Positions 46,220 to 54,557 of a DNA stretch of 64,000 nt are shown here, one piece after another. The DNA comes from Rhizobiaceae bacterium. GTDB lineage: Bacteria > Pseudomonadota > Alphaproteobacteria > Rhizobiales > Rhizobiaceae. The stretch lies in contig JAEPMJ010000002.1 in the NCBI GenBank assembly GCA_017644005.1, forward strand, positions 248,001-312,000, written 5' to 3'. The position numbers and the translations under genes are program-made. Every line of letters begins with the position of its first letter. Within the stretch, counting starts at the first letter, position 1. Below the pieces are notes generated by a model. It searched no databases, was not told the DNA's origin, and was given only the letters and a program-made list of their open reading frames with translations.

Positions 46220-47194
46220 TCAGCCGCCCATAATCTCGTCAAACTTCTGCTCGTTGCCTCGTTTCGACATCCAGGCCTTGAAATCCTTGTCTGACATCTT
46301 GGCGAGCGCCTTGGCGTCGAGCGGAGCGGGTGCATCACCGCCAGGTGCATCGGAAAGGCTCTGGTGCCGCTCCTGTGTGGCAGCGACCGCTGCAAGGTCT
46401 TTCTTGGCGGGCTGCGCAGGGGTCGGCGTAGCGGTCTGCTGCTGCCAGCCGCGCGTCTGCGCAATACCCTTCACGAAATCAGCTATCGGCTGGCCGCTCT
46501 GAACGGCCTGCGAGGCAGCCATGGTGAAGTTGTGGAATACCTGCTGCATCCCCTGCTGCAATTGATGCCCTTTGTAGCCGAGGAACTTCAGCTCCTGCTC
46601 ATAGGACGCCCATGCGGCCTTGAATGCCTCGTCAACAGCCGGGTCGGACTTCACTGCTTCGTTGTAGTGCTCCTGCACGTAATCCTGATGTTGGCGGAAC
46701 GCGCTTTCCCGATCTGCCGCCTCACGCTGTTCCTGCGTCGTTTTTTGACGCTCGGCATATTCTTCCCGGTCGCGCTGCTGACGCCACTTGATCCAGCCCA
46801 TGGGGTCGGCTTCCGGGTCGGGCGCATCAGCGAATGGATCATCCAGCTTGGCTTCTGCCGGCTTGTTCTGACCGGCAAGAAAGTCGTTCCAGCGCTGCTC
46901 CAGCGTAGCAGCATGCTCGCGAGCCTCGCGGATTTCCCGGCGCGCTTCCTGCAAGGCGCGGACGTCAACCATCTTCGGCTCATCGTCCGGCTTCTTGTCG
47001 GGTTCCGGCTCCTTCTTTGTGTCAGCCTTGACCGGCTCGTCGCCGGCATCGTCCGGCTTGTTCTTCTTTTCCGATTCAGGCGGGGTATCCGCCTCGGCGG
47101 TATCGTCAGCCTCGATTGTCGCCGGGGCTTCGGCCATCTCTTCTTCGGTCGGGGCAAGCCCCAATTCTTCCTCTGTCACAGATTTACGTGCCAT
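46220..47194 (-). CDS. Capsid scaffolding protein
   Basis: A 324-residue, highly charged, helical protein: acidic N-terminus (TEEELGLAPTEEEMAEAP), a Lys/Asp/Pro stretch, a coiled coil (LQEARREIREAREHAATLEQ, EEYAERQKTTQEQREAADRE) and a small C-terminal helix pair (MSDKDFKAWMSKRGNEQKF) that would contact the capsid. Composition and position between portal and capsid genes define it as scaffold. Confidence 0.75.
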   Translation of the reverse strand: MARKSVTEEELGLAPTEEEMAEAPATIEADDTAEADTPPESEKKNKPDDAGDEPVKADTKKEPEPDKKPDDEPKMVDVRALQEARREIREAREHAATLEQRWNDFLAGQNKPAEAKLDDPFADAPDPEADPMGWIKWRQQRDREEYAERQKTTQEQREAADRESAFRQHQDYVQEHYNEAVKSDPAVDEAFKAAWASYEQELKFLGYKGHQLQQGMQQVFHNFTMAASQAVQSGQPIADFVKGIAQTRGWQQQTATPTPAQPAKKDLAAVAATQERHQSLSDAPGGDAPAPLDAKALAKMSDKDFKAWMSKRGNEQKFDEIMGG

Positions 47195-47252
47195 TGTTTC
47201 CTGCCTTTGGTTGCCAATATGCCCGGAATGACCCGTCCGAACGCGGGAACTA

Positions 47253-49274
47253 CTACTGCCTCACAGCCTGCCGCTGTGCGGTTGCCTTCGCATTCATCGC
47301 CTCTACCTGCGCGGCGATTTTCTGCATATCGGCAGCGTGCTTTTCGCGATCCCGTTCACGCTCCATGGCCATCTGCTGCATGGACTGAACGAATTCCTGG
47401 CGCGAGACCTGCATTTCCATTTCTGCGGACTCGCGCTCGGCCTGCGCTTTGATCTGTTCGGTTTCGCCCTTCGCACCCTCAGACATGGCTTTCGCCTTGT
47501 TCAGAACGGCCTCGGATTTTGTCTTGTCGATCTCAGCTGCCGCCATCTGTGCCCGTGCCGCCGCTGCCTGCTGGGCTTCGGGATTGGGTGCCTTGGCCAT
47601 TTCCTCGAGCTCGGAAACGACGCTGGACGGAAGCGGCGAATATTTGAGCGCCTTCAGGATATACTCTGGCGGGATGACCTTGCCGACCAGCGGCAGCATG
47701 GACGAGACGATATCCCATATCTGCTCTTTCTGGTTCGGCGATTCCGGCGCATCGTCTACAATGATGTCAAAGGCCTTATCGGCCTCCTTCATCAACGGGA
47801 CGTACTGCTCCTGATCCTTCCCCGAGATGCGAATAAGCGTACCGTCCGGGATATCATTCTGAAGGTAGTACAGGACCACCCTGCCCTGCATTTCCCGGTA
47901 GAGTTTCAAGCCATCGAACAGCGGCTGAAGGATCGTCATGCCCGCCTGTCGGCGCTGCATTTCCAAAGACGCAGCCTGATCTGCCTCCCTCATGCCGAGC
48001 AGTTCGACCGAAACGCCCGAAACGTCGCGGATCGATGAAATGGCAAACTCGGTTAGCTGCTGGAAGCCTATCGGGAACTGTCCCTGCGGCTTTTCCTTCA
48101 CCTTCTGACCGGAAATCGCCCCATCAGCCATGATGGTTACGCTGTCGGGCTGCGACCATTCTCTTTGTGCGGTGCGAGGGTCGGCGAACGCCCCCTTTTC
48201 CGCCATAATGCCGCCCTTGGCGTTCGAATTCATGATGTGCATCATCTGGGCCAGCCACTTGTTGGCCCAACGCTGCGGGTCTTTCATTGCCCGAACGACA
48301 CCGTACCAGGTGCCCTTGTTCCGGTCGAACTTCGCCGTGACACACTGAAGCGAAAATTCATCATTGCACGGGGCCGGTCCGTAGCTCAGAACAACCTCGC
48401 CAAAAAACGCTTGCTTGCGTACCTTGCGCTTGAACTTGACGCCCTGCATTTCCATGCCGATGAGCATCTTGAGGCGCTTGTTTGCCTGCGAATACTCTTC
48501 CGGCGTGAATTCCGCCTCCTGCCCCGTGGTCGGGTCTTCAGCGAGGTAATATTCCTCCTTCTCGATCCACTGGCATTGCACGATGGTCACATAACCATCG
48601 TCAGGCTCGCCTGTTGGCTCGTGCGCGCGCTTCAGATCGGCTTCTGAGTTGACCTCGGTCCAGCCCGCGTGAAGCTCGTTCTTGTCGAAGCCGGGGAACA
48701 TGGCTTTTGCTTCCGCCGTCGGCAGTCTACGCACACGCCATACCCTGCGAGCGTCTTTCAGGTTGCGCTGGCGAGCATCGCGATCCCAAACCATCTCGAA
48801 CGGGTCGATTTCCTCGATCACAGGCTTGGGATTCGGGCCATCCGACAAGTTCAGGCGGGTTTCAGTCCAGCCCATGCCGCAAATGACAGCAGATGCGAAC
48901 ATGGCGCTGTCAGCGTATGAGCCATAGCCTTCATCGCGGAACCACTGACCTGCGCCGGTCAGAAGCTCGTTCGGCTTCACGTCCCCCATCTCGCGGGGGA
49001 TGTAACGGACTTCACGACGATTGCCGATCTCGTAACCTGTGATGGCGTCAATGATCGGCCCAATACGGTTGAACACCACGACCGGACGCTTGCGCTTGAT
49101 GAGCGTCTTTTCTTCATCCTCGGAATACTGCCGGGATGCGACGAAATCGAAATCCTCTTTGGCTTCCTCGCGCCATGCCTGGGCTTTATCGCGATCAGGT
49201 ATGTACCACTGACGAAAACGCAGCGGCACCGCCTCGCCTTTCCGTATCGTCTCGCCTGCTACGCCGTCAGCCAT
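47253..49274 (-). CDS. Portal protein, P22-like
   Basis: A 673-residue protein matching the long P22-type portal family: WREEAKEDFDFVASRQYSED, RPVVVFNRIGPIIDAITGYE, the wing and stem parts, and a Gln/Ala/Glu-rich C-terminal coiled coil (QAAAARAQMAAAEIDKTKSE) that could form the barrel inside the head. It makes the dodecameric DNA channel. Overlaps the terminase gene by 16 bases; GAGGAAAG is its ribosome site. Confidence 0.9.
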   Translation of the reverse strand: MADGVAGETIRKGEAVPLRFRQWYIPDRDKAQAWREEAKEDFDFVASRQYSEDEEKTLIKRKRPVVVFNRIGPIIDAITGYEIGNRREVRYIPREMGDVKPNELLTGAGQWFRDEGYGSYADSAMFASAVICGMGWTETRLNLSDGPNPKPVIEEIDPFEMVWDRDARQRNLKDARRVWRVRRLPTAEAKAMFPGFDKNELHAGWTEVNSEADLKRAHEPTGEPDDGYVTIVQCQWIEKEEYYLAEDPTTGQEAEFTPEEYSQANKRLKMLIGMEMQGVKFKRKVRKQAFFGEVVLSYGPAPCNDEFSLQCVTAKFDRNKGTWYGVVRAMKDPQRWANKWLAQMMHIMNSNAKGGIMAEKGAFADPRTAQREWSQPDSVTIMADGAISGQKVKEKPQGQFPIGFQQLTEFAISSIRDVSGVSVELLGMREADQAASLEMQRRQAGMTILQPLFDGLKLYREMQGRVVLYYLQNDIPDGTLIRISGKDQEQYVPLMKEADKAFDIIVDDAPESPNQKEQIWDIVSSMLPLVGKVIPPEYILKALKYSPLPSSVVSELEEMAKAPNPEAQQAAAARAQMAAAEIDKTKSEAVLNKAKAMSEGAKGETEQIKAQAERESAEMEMQVSRQEFVQSMQQMAMERERDREKHAADMQKIAAQVEAMNAKATAQRQAVRQ

Positions 49275-50818
49275 GAACTTTCCTCATCCTCACGGTCATA
49301 GAAGCGCCGTTTGTGCCGGTCGCCTCCATGAACTGGGGCGGCGGTCGGTGTGTGCTGCGAGTTGGCAAATGTGAGATATGCATCAGCGCCGTTCGATTCC
49401 GGGCCGTGGTGCGGATGGTCGCGCCAAACAAGCCGGCGCTCATCCCATTCCTTGCGATAACGCTTCAGGCGAGACAGGCCTTCCTTTGTGCCCGCCTCAT
49501 CAAAAGCGGCAGAGCCAAACTTGCGGCGGCCAATCTTGATCGATTCCCACTTGTCGGGGTGCCGGTTGACGATTTTCGGCCTGAAGCCGAGTCGCGCCAT
49601 GACAACCATGGAGCCTTCGGGCGTCCAGATAGTCTTGCGATCACCGTCATGTGGCAGATAGTGCTCCCCGAACACCGCCTCGCGGTCGTCAGCCCATTTC
49701 TTCAGCCAACGGATGTAGTGTTCGATCCCCTCGCCGGAATTCTCGTAATAGCCGATGAAAGTAGGCTGCGCGCCGAAATCCTGTTCAAGCCAGATTGCCG
49801 TTTCGTCATTGTGGCCCAAATCCCAGAACGTGTTGACGGGCCGCGTCTTGTCGAATGGGAAATTCCCAATCCGCTTATGCTTGTGAGCAATGGCGATGTC
49901 GTCGGCGAATATCGCGCCTTCGATGGCCTGCTCAAATGCCTCCTTGGGCGTTGCGGGGTATTCCCGCTTCATATCACCGCCGAGCTGCTTTTCGGTCGCC
50001 AGCCACCAATTGCGCTGTTCCTCGTCCAGCTTGCCGCTGAAATGCGGCGCAAGAGACGGGTCGGCCATAATCTCGCGCTCAATGCGCTCGAAATATTCGG
50101 TATCCTCTGGCGATTCTGCTATGGTCGAAGCCGCAAGCCGGTACTCCCTGGCGCGCCACCATGGGTAAAAGAAAAACTTGAAATCTCGCTGGCTGGGAAA
50201 AACGCTGCGGGCTTCCAATTCCTGCGCGGCCTGCGATTTCTCGTGAAAGTCTCCACCCTCACCCTCCGCCGTGCTTTCAATGGTGATCACACCGTTTTCA
50301 GCAGCCGGGAATGAACCCGTTCTGATCTCCCGGCCCTTCTCAGGAAACTGAGCGCATATCTTGCCGTATTCCGATACATGCAGCCAGTTGAGCGTTCCCG
50401 AGCGGGCCGAAGTCGAAACCCTGAAACTGGAGTTGTTCGCCAGTGTTAGCGTGTCCGCGCTATCCTGCGTGACTGGCAGCGCCGCCTTCAGGCCATCGTC
50501 CAGGTTCTCATATGGAAAGCGAACCTTGTCCCTGAATATGACCTTCGCATCGTCCAGCTTGTGTGCGATCACCGCCGCCCTGGTGTTCGGCGTGAACAAA
50601 CAATCATCCAATTGTACCAGGCACATCAGCGTCGTGAAGCCGCGCTGGCGGCATTTCAGGATCAGATTGCGTGTATGGATTCGCTCCAGAAAATCAATCT
50701 GCTCCGGCCACGGCTGAAACGGTACGGCGCGCCCGTGCTTGTCGATGATCGTGTAGAGATTGTGCAGTCGCCAGATCGGGTCTAGGAACTGGTCAGGATT
50801 CAGCGAGGCGTTTGCCAC
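49259..50818 (-). CDS. Terminase large subunit
   Basis: A 519-residue packaging motor. The ATPase domain has the Walker A-like LKCRQRGFTT at residues 54-63 and a Walker B WLHVSEYGKI. The C-terminal RNase-H-like nuclease carries FWDLGHNDETAIW and a late acidic block near ESNGADAYLTF. The start is GTG with a weak ribosome site, overlapping the small-subunit-like gene by 26 bases, so translation is probably coupled. Confidence 0.9.
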   Translation of the reverse strand: MANASLNPDQFLDPIWRLHNLYTIIDKHGRAVPFQPWPEQIDFLERIHTRNLILKCRQRGFTTLMCLVQLDDCLFTPNTRAAVIAHKLDDAKVIFRDKVRFPYENLDDGLKAALPVTQDSADTLTLANNSSFRVSTSARSGTLNWLHVSEYGKICAQFPEKGREIRTGSFPAAENGVITIESTAEGEGGDFHEKSQAAQELEARSVFPSQRDFKFFFYPWWRAREYRLAASTIAESPEDTEYFERIEREIMADPSLAPHFSGKLDEEQRNWWLATEKQLGGDMKREYPATPKEAFEQAIEGAIFADDIAIAHKHKRIGNFPFDKTRPVNTFWDLGHNDETAIWLEQDFGAQPTFIGYYENSGEGIEHYIRWLKKWADDREAVFGEHYLPHDGDRKTIWTPEGSMVVMARLGFRPKIVNRHPDKWESIKIGRRKFGSAAFDEAGTKEGLSRLKRYRKEWDERRLVWRDHPHHGPESNGADAYLTFANSQHTPTAAPVHGGDRHKRRFYDREDEESSWLTA

Positions 50819-51065
50819 GGTTTGCTATTGCTTCAAGCAGGTCTTTGAGAGGGTCGGAAACATCGTGCTTATGTTCCGCATCCAATTCGACGGCCTGCAA
50901 ATTCGGTAAGGCTTTGTCGAGTAATGTCTTTCCGCAACTGACCTGTTGGGCTGAAAGCTCGACCTCGCCGTCTATGCACTTCTGGAAACGATTGATGATT
51001 GCCGCTGCCTGAATCTTGGCTCGGGTTTCCTCATCGTGTCTGATCTTGCGAACGCGGGCGGGCAT
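50793..51065 (-). CDS. Terminase small subunit-like protein
   Basis: A 90-residue helical protein (HDEETRAKIQAAAIINRFQK, LSAQQVSCGKTLLDKALPNL). Small proteins of this kind precede the large terminase gene in many rhizobial and other phages and probably recognise the packaging site. No HTH is obvious by eye, so the call rests on position and similarity of layout. Confidence 0.65.
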   Translation of the reverse strand: MPARVRKIRHDEETRAKIQAAAIINRFQKCIDGEVELSAQQVSCGKTLLDKALPNLQAVELDAEHKHDVSDPLKDLLEAIANRGKRLAES

Positions 51066-51069
51066 GATT

Positions 51070-51510
51070 TCAGTCTTCGAAGCCTAGGCGGATAAGCAGC
51101 GAGGATGCCGCAAAGGTCGGTGTGCCAGAACGAACGACACCCGACAGATAGAGCGAGGAGGCCGGGGCAAGAATCGTATCGACGTTGCCGACCGTCGCGA
51201 GCTGGCTATTGATCAGATCAGTGTAATTGGCCGTTGCTACAGATACCTTCGCCAGCACTTTCTGTGCGTCGGCATCACTGATGTTGATTGCTGCATTGAT
51301 GGTGCCGAGCGCGACTGTGCCATCTGTGAACAGAAGATCGATCGCAACTCCCTGGTCCGCCTGATCCAGCAGCGTGACGCTGACGAGCTTGCGCGCCGCA
51401 ATGTGCGTGTGAGCACGCTTGAAGGACGGCACTTCAATCGGAACGAAAAGTACATCCCCGGATGCGTATGCATTGGTGTCGCACACCGGCACGACTTGGA
51501 TAACCTGCAT
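51070..51510 (-). CDS. Phage protein of unknown function, beta-rich
   Basis: A 146-residue protein with YASGDVLFVPIEVPSFKRAH and VSVTLLDQADQGVAIDLLF. The beta-type sequence is seen in phage proteins annotated as structural, but it lies upstream of the terminase genes. AAGGAAC ribosome site. No function assigned. Confidence 0.6.
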   Translation of the reverse strand: MQVIQVVPVCDTNAYASGDVLFVPIEVPSFKRAHTHIAARKLVSVTLLDQADQGVAIDLLFTDGTVALGTINAAINISDADAQKVLAKVSVATANYTDLINSQLATVGNVDTILAPASSLYLSGVVRSGTPTFAASSLLIRLGFED

Positions 51511-51539
51511 TTTGGCTGTTCCTTCGTTTTAGCGCCGCT

Positions 51540-51692
51540 TCACCACACCCGCTCACAGTCACGGGCATCGAACCAGCCATCGCCAGACTGTCCGCCGTTC
51601 CTTATGCGAATGAGAAGCCGACCGGAGTCAGTGCTCTCTCCGTTCTTGGTGCCAGACTTCATTCCTTCGTGAGAAGGGTAGCGGTAGATCAT
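51540..51692 (-). CDS. Small phage protein
   Basis: A 50-residue protein (MIYRYPSHEGMKSGTKNGES, ending in DGWFDARDCERVW). The start has AAGGA 7 bases upstream; the in-frame extension upstream runs through a terminator hairpin and is unlikely to be coding. No family recognised. Confidence 0.5.
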   Translation of the reverse strand: MIYRYPSHEGMKSGTKNGESTDSGRLLIRIRNGGQSGDGWFDARDCERVW

Positions 51693-51711
51693 GGGATTTC
51701 CTTGGAACGCA

Positions 51712-51730
51712 AAAACCCGCCGGGCGGGTT
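51712..51730 (-). terminator. Intrinsic terminator in the leftward early chain
   Basis: On the minus strand AACCCG pairs with CGGGTT around a 5-base loop and runs into TTTTT. It lies 74 bases after the stop of the DUF6456-like gene and before the late genes. It therefore separates the early leftward transcript from late expression; an antiterminator or a new promoter would be needed to pass it. Confidence 0.65.
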
Positions 51731-51803
51731 GCCGAGCGGGTTTAGATGGTCGCAATTTCTGCTGTTAGCCAATGTGCTGCCATACCGTGCGCACGTAGTC
51801 AAG

Positions 51804-52370
51804 TCATTTCGGAGGCGGAACGGTCGCGTATCCCCAGTGTGCAGCCAACGTGTCGAGGTACATCCTGAGGTTATCTGCCATCGTATCCCGCTGCCTGCGG
51901 GTTTCTGTCAGCTCGCGGATCGTGCGCCCTTCCCCGCAGATGTAGCCCACGAGCCGCCATGCATAGAGGCCATGAGAGGGCACCAGCGCATCATATGCCC
52001 TTGCCAGCTTCTTGCCTGCATCGATTGCTTCGTCTCCGATAGGCTCGGGGAATGTCCCGCCATCCACAAATTCACGAGTGGTATCGATACCCTTAGCGCC
52101 ACTGGCACCCATGGTTTCGAACAGCGTTCGGAATTTCTCTGCCGCTGCGTGCTGGCTGGCCGTGATCGCGTCATTTGCCAGCATCGCGGAAATAGAGCTT
52201 TCGCGGATATTCACCGCTGCCGTGATGTTCCGAGGAAATGCCCTCACCCCATCCCGGTCTGGCCGCCAGTCCGGATTCGGAACCGAGCGCAGGACGGTTT
52301 CGGCTTTGATGTTACCCAGCATCATCGACATTGATTTGTCCTTCTGCCTGGATTTCCGCTTCGCTGCCAT
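51804..52370 (-). CDS. DUF6456-like regulator candidate
   Basis: A 188-residue protein. The C-terminal 90 residues (REFVDGGTFPEPIGDEAIDA, LYAWRLVGYICGEGRTIREL, MADNLRMYLDTLAAHWG) follow the DUF6456 pattern, often linked to an HTH and thought to be regulatory. The N-terminus is very basic. Placed last in the early chain before a terminator and the terminase genes, it could be the late-gene activator. A start at 52331 with AAGGA is an equally good choice. Confidence 0.6.
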   Translation of the reverse strand: MAAKRKSRQKDKSMSMMLGNIKAETVLRSVPNPDWRPDRDGVRAFPRNITAAVNIRESSISAMLANDAITASQHAAAEKFRTLFETMGASGAKGIDTTREFVDGGTFPEPIGDEAIDAGKKLARAYDALVPSHGLYAWRLVGYICGEGRTIRELTETRRQRDTMADNLRMYLDTLAAHWGYATVPPPK

Positions 52371-52626
52371 CGTCTGCCCTCGTAAATAGCTGTTCGGCCT
52401 TTTCCCGTGCATCATCCCGGCTTCCGCCTCGCCAGAATGCAGGTTTGGAATTGAGCGCCTGCACGAGCGCTGTTGCTGCTGCTATTGCTGCATCCGATGG
52501 GTGAGAGAACGGCACTGGTTCGCCATCGCTATCCCGGACAATGCGATGGCCGGACCAATGGGCCAGACGGTATTCGGCCCGATACCCCATGCCATCCCTG
52601 ACATATCTGAATGCGAATTGGTTCAC
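52312..52626 (-). CDS. Small phage protein
   Basis: A 104-residue protein (FRYVRDGMGYRAEYRLAHWS, HPSDAAIAAATALVQALNS). Not recognised. The GTG start overlaps the TGA of a 45-residue frame upstream, and its 3' end overlaps the next gene. Confidence 0.6.
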   Translation of the reverse strand: MNQFAFRYVRDGMGYRAEYRLAHWSGHRIVRDSDGEPVPFSHPSDAAIAAATALVQALNSKPAFWRGGSRDDAREKAEQLFTRADDGSEAEIQAEGQINVDDAG

Positions 52627-52760
52627 TTGCCTTTAGCCCTCAAAACAACCTTGCGCGTCGGCTTGTAGACCACCCCTTCGCGGTCAATTAGCCACGGTCT
52701 CTCGGCGGTCGATTTGTTCGCGGCAGACGGCCAATGAAAAATCGAGAACACCCACTTCAT
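52623..52760 (-). CDS. Short phage protein
   Basis: A 45-residue frame, MKWVFSIFHWPSAANKST then ERPWLIDREGVVYKPTRKVV and a basic end. It fills the gap between two coupled genes and ends in a GTGA overlap with the next, which is the same architecture as all its neighbours. No family can be assigned. Confidence 0.5.
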   Translation of the reverse strand: MKWVFSIFHWPSAANKSTAERPWLIDREGVVYKPTRKVVLRAKGK

Positions 52761-52786
52761 GGGCTGAATATCTCGCCAATAGCTTT

Positions 52787-53197
52787 TCACAGGATGCCGC
52801 CTGTAAGTTCGGAAAGCTCAAGCTCCCAACGGAACCGCTGCATTCGTTCGTTTCGGGCGATCTCCCCTTCTGCGAACATGCGGGCGCGGTTTACCGGCGA
52901 CACCGATATCAGACTATCGAGTCGAAACCTCTCTCGTGTTTCGAGCGAGTAGAGCAGTTGCATACGGCGTTGCTCGGCGCTGTCCGGCTTTCCGCCTGCG
53001 AGCCACTGGCGAAGCTCGGCTATGCGACCGGCCTTCCACCTGCCTTCATTGGACGCGGCAATGCTCTCCGAGGGCAGACCACTCCCCGGTTGCAAGTAGC
53101 CACCCGCGGCCTGATCAGACAGGCTTTTTGCCAGCGTTGGCCCTGATGCCACCGCGCCAGCTCCTATGCCGAAGAATCCGCGTCTGCTGAATTTCAT
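52787..53197 (-). CDS. Phage protein with Tat-type signal
   Basis: A 136-residue protein beginning MKFSRRGFFGIGAGAVASGP, a near-perfect twin-arginine signal (SRRGFF plus a weakly hydrophobic core). The mature part is helical and charged (WKAGRIAELRQWLAGGKPDS, AEGEIARNERMQRFRWELE). Export of a folded protein by Tat from a phage early gene is unusual. Coupled to the upstream gene by an ATGA overlap. Confidence 0.6.
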   Translation of the reverse strand: MKFSRRGFFGIGAGAVASGPTLAKSLSDQAAGGYLQPGSGLPSESIAASNEGRWKAGRIAELRQWLAGGKPDSAEQRRMQLLYSLETRERFRLDSLISVSPVNRARMFAEGEIARNERMQRFRWELELSELTGGIL

Positions 53198-53394
53198 CCG
53201 CTCTCTCGAAGTTCATAGGGGCGAGCGCCGCCACGCTTGGATTTGCCCGCGATTTTCTCGATGGTTTTCACCCTATTGCCGCAAGAAGTGCATTCCTTGA
53301 TCCTGCGTTGAGCCTCACTCACAGGCCGGCTATCGACCGTTCGCAACATGCGTTTGCCGCAAGCGGGACAGTGAAGGCCAACAGATTTGGTCAT
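53194..53394 (-). CDS. NrdR-like zinc-ribbon protein
   Basis: A 66-residue protein with C9-C12 (HCPACGK) and C35-C38 (CTSCGNR), separated by VDSRPVSEAQRRIKE. Two CxxC pairs with a VDSR and an RRxxxC spacing are as in the N-terminal zinc ribbon of NrdR; the ATP-cone is absent. It probably binds DNA or a protein partner. ATGA overlaps on both sides tie it into the early chain. Confidence 0.65.
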   Translation of the reverse strand: MTKSVGLHCPACGKRMLRTVDSRPVSEAQRRIKECTSCGNRVKTIEKIAGKSKRGGARPYELRESG

Positions 53395-53897
53395 GCGAAC
53401 CTGCGAAGCGTTCGGCCCCGCTCAGCGCGTTTGTCGGGATAAACGCGCGAGGCATGAAGGACAGTCGTGTGATCCCTACCCCCAACAAAGCGCCCTATCT
53501 CGGGAAGTGACCGCGATGTGAGCCGCCGTGCCCAATACATGAACGCCTGCCGTGCCAGCACGACCCGCATGCTTCGTCTGGAGCTGTGTATTTCAGCCCG
53601 CGATACACGAGTGGCTTTGCATATGCGGCGTTCGATTTCAGCCAGGGTGATCCGGTAGGGAACGCCGGCTTTGTATCTGGCTGCCCGTTCTGCTGCCTCC
53701 TCAGACGCGGCACGGCGCATTTCGCGGGCCTCGGCTGCTTTAAGTCGGCGCCACCTCCCATTGGCGTAACCTATCGGATCGGCCCTCATTTCTTCCGATA
53801 TGTTGGGCTTCCGCCTCAAATCAATCCCGTTATCCTGCACGATCTGCCGATAGCCCTTGGCTGTGTTGTGTGCTGATACTGCGTACATCTCTGTCAC
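53391..53897 (-). CDS. DnaA domain IV-like DNA-binding protein
   Basis: A 168-residue protein. The C-terminal part holds the DnaA box-binding domain: ARQAFMYWARRLTSRSLPEI and the signature FVGGRDHTTVLHASR, as in bacterial DnaA. There is no AAA+ ATPase. The N-terminal 90 residues are basic and helical. It may bind DnaA boxes in the phage or host origin, either to recruit replication or to compete with DnaA. GTG start overlapping the upstream stop. Confidence 0.85.
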   Translation of the reverse strand: MTEMYAVSAHNTAKGYRQIVQDNGIDLRRKPNISEEMRADPIGYANGRWRRLKAAEAREMRRAASEEAAERAARYKAGVPYRITLAEIERRICKATRVSRAEIHSSRRSMRVVLARQAFMYWARRLTSRSLPEIGRFVGGRDHTTVLHASRVYPDKRAERGRTLRRFA

Positions 53898-54274
53898 TCC
53901 GCTTTACGCTTCTGCTGTTCGTTCCATTGGCGAAGGAAAGCCGTCTGGCCGGTGGGGCCTGTCCGGATCGGCACGACATTTTCGCGCTCTGCCATGCGGC
54001 GCTGATAGTCGCGTTCCTGCTCAGCCCAATCGGGGTAGGCCTCTTTATTCAGCCAGCTCGCCGCGAGGGGCACGTAGGGCTTGTCTGCTTCCTTCATGAA
54101 GCGGAAGAAGCCCGTTGCCCCGTCGATGATGTCCTGCGGATCAGCACCGCTCAGAATGTGCTTGCGATAGGCATTGCGAGCATCGCCCCTGCCATCGGTG
54201 TGGCGGCGATGGGGACGCCAGATGGCCCAGAATTCTGGAAACCCTTCCGGCTCGGCTTGCTTGACTTTGGTCAT
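53894..54274 (-). CDS. Phage replication-associated protein, DnaT-like C-terminal pattern
   Basis: A 126-residue protein. FPEFWAIWRPHRRHTDGRGD, RNAYRKHILSGADPQDIID, and YVPLAASWLNKEAYPDWAE follow the F-W-x-x-Y/W-P...A...Y...P-x-x-WLN pattern of the C-terminal part of many phage replication initiators. The usual N-terminal winged helix is missing, so it may be an accessory. Next to the DnaA-like gene. Confidence 0.65.
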   Translation of the reverse strand: MTKVKQAEPEGFPEFWAIWRPHRRHTDGRGDARNAYRKHILSGADPQDIIDGATGFFRFMKEADKPYVPLAASWLNKEAYPDWAEQERDYQRRMAERENVVPIRTGPTGQTAFLRQWNEQQKRKAE

Positions 54275-54557
54275 GCGGCCTCCGTCGCTACCTGGCAGGC
54301 CCAGTCGATAGCCTCATGCTCATCGCGAAGCACAACCAGCTTCGGACCCTGCCAGCGATCAACAAATGCCTTCTGGTTTTCGTTGAGCTTATTCTTCCCG
54401 GTCTTGATTTCGACCGGCCAGCACCGGCCCCCCTGAAGCTCACAAAGGCATCCACCGGTGTATCCATCGGCTCTACGGAAAAGCCGCATTGACGAAGGAC
54501 GGCGATTATCTCGCGCTCTACGGCGTCACGCTTCTTTGCGTATCTGTTGATGCTCAT
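54271..54557 (-). pseudogene. VRR-NUC-type nuclease gene split by a frameshift at a G6 run
   Basis: Two overlapping frames together give one protein. The first starts MSINRYAKKRDAVEREIIAV and reads to DAFVSFRG; the second continues WPVEIKTGKNKLNENQKAF to the C-terminus. The catalytic VEIKTG of a VRR-NUC/PD-(D/E)xK nuclease lies in the second. The switch falls in six consecutive G on the minus strand (54433-54428). One more G would restore 95 residues. It may be a mutation, a sequencing error or slippage. ATGA overlaps place it in the early chain. Confidence 0.7.
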
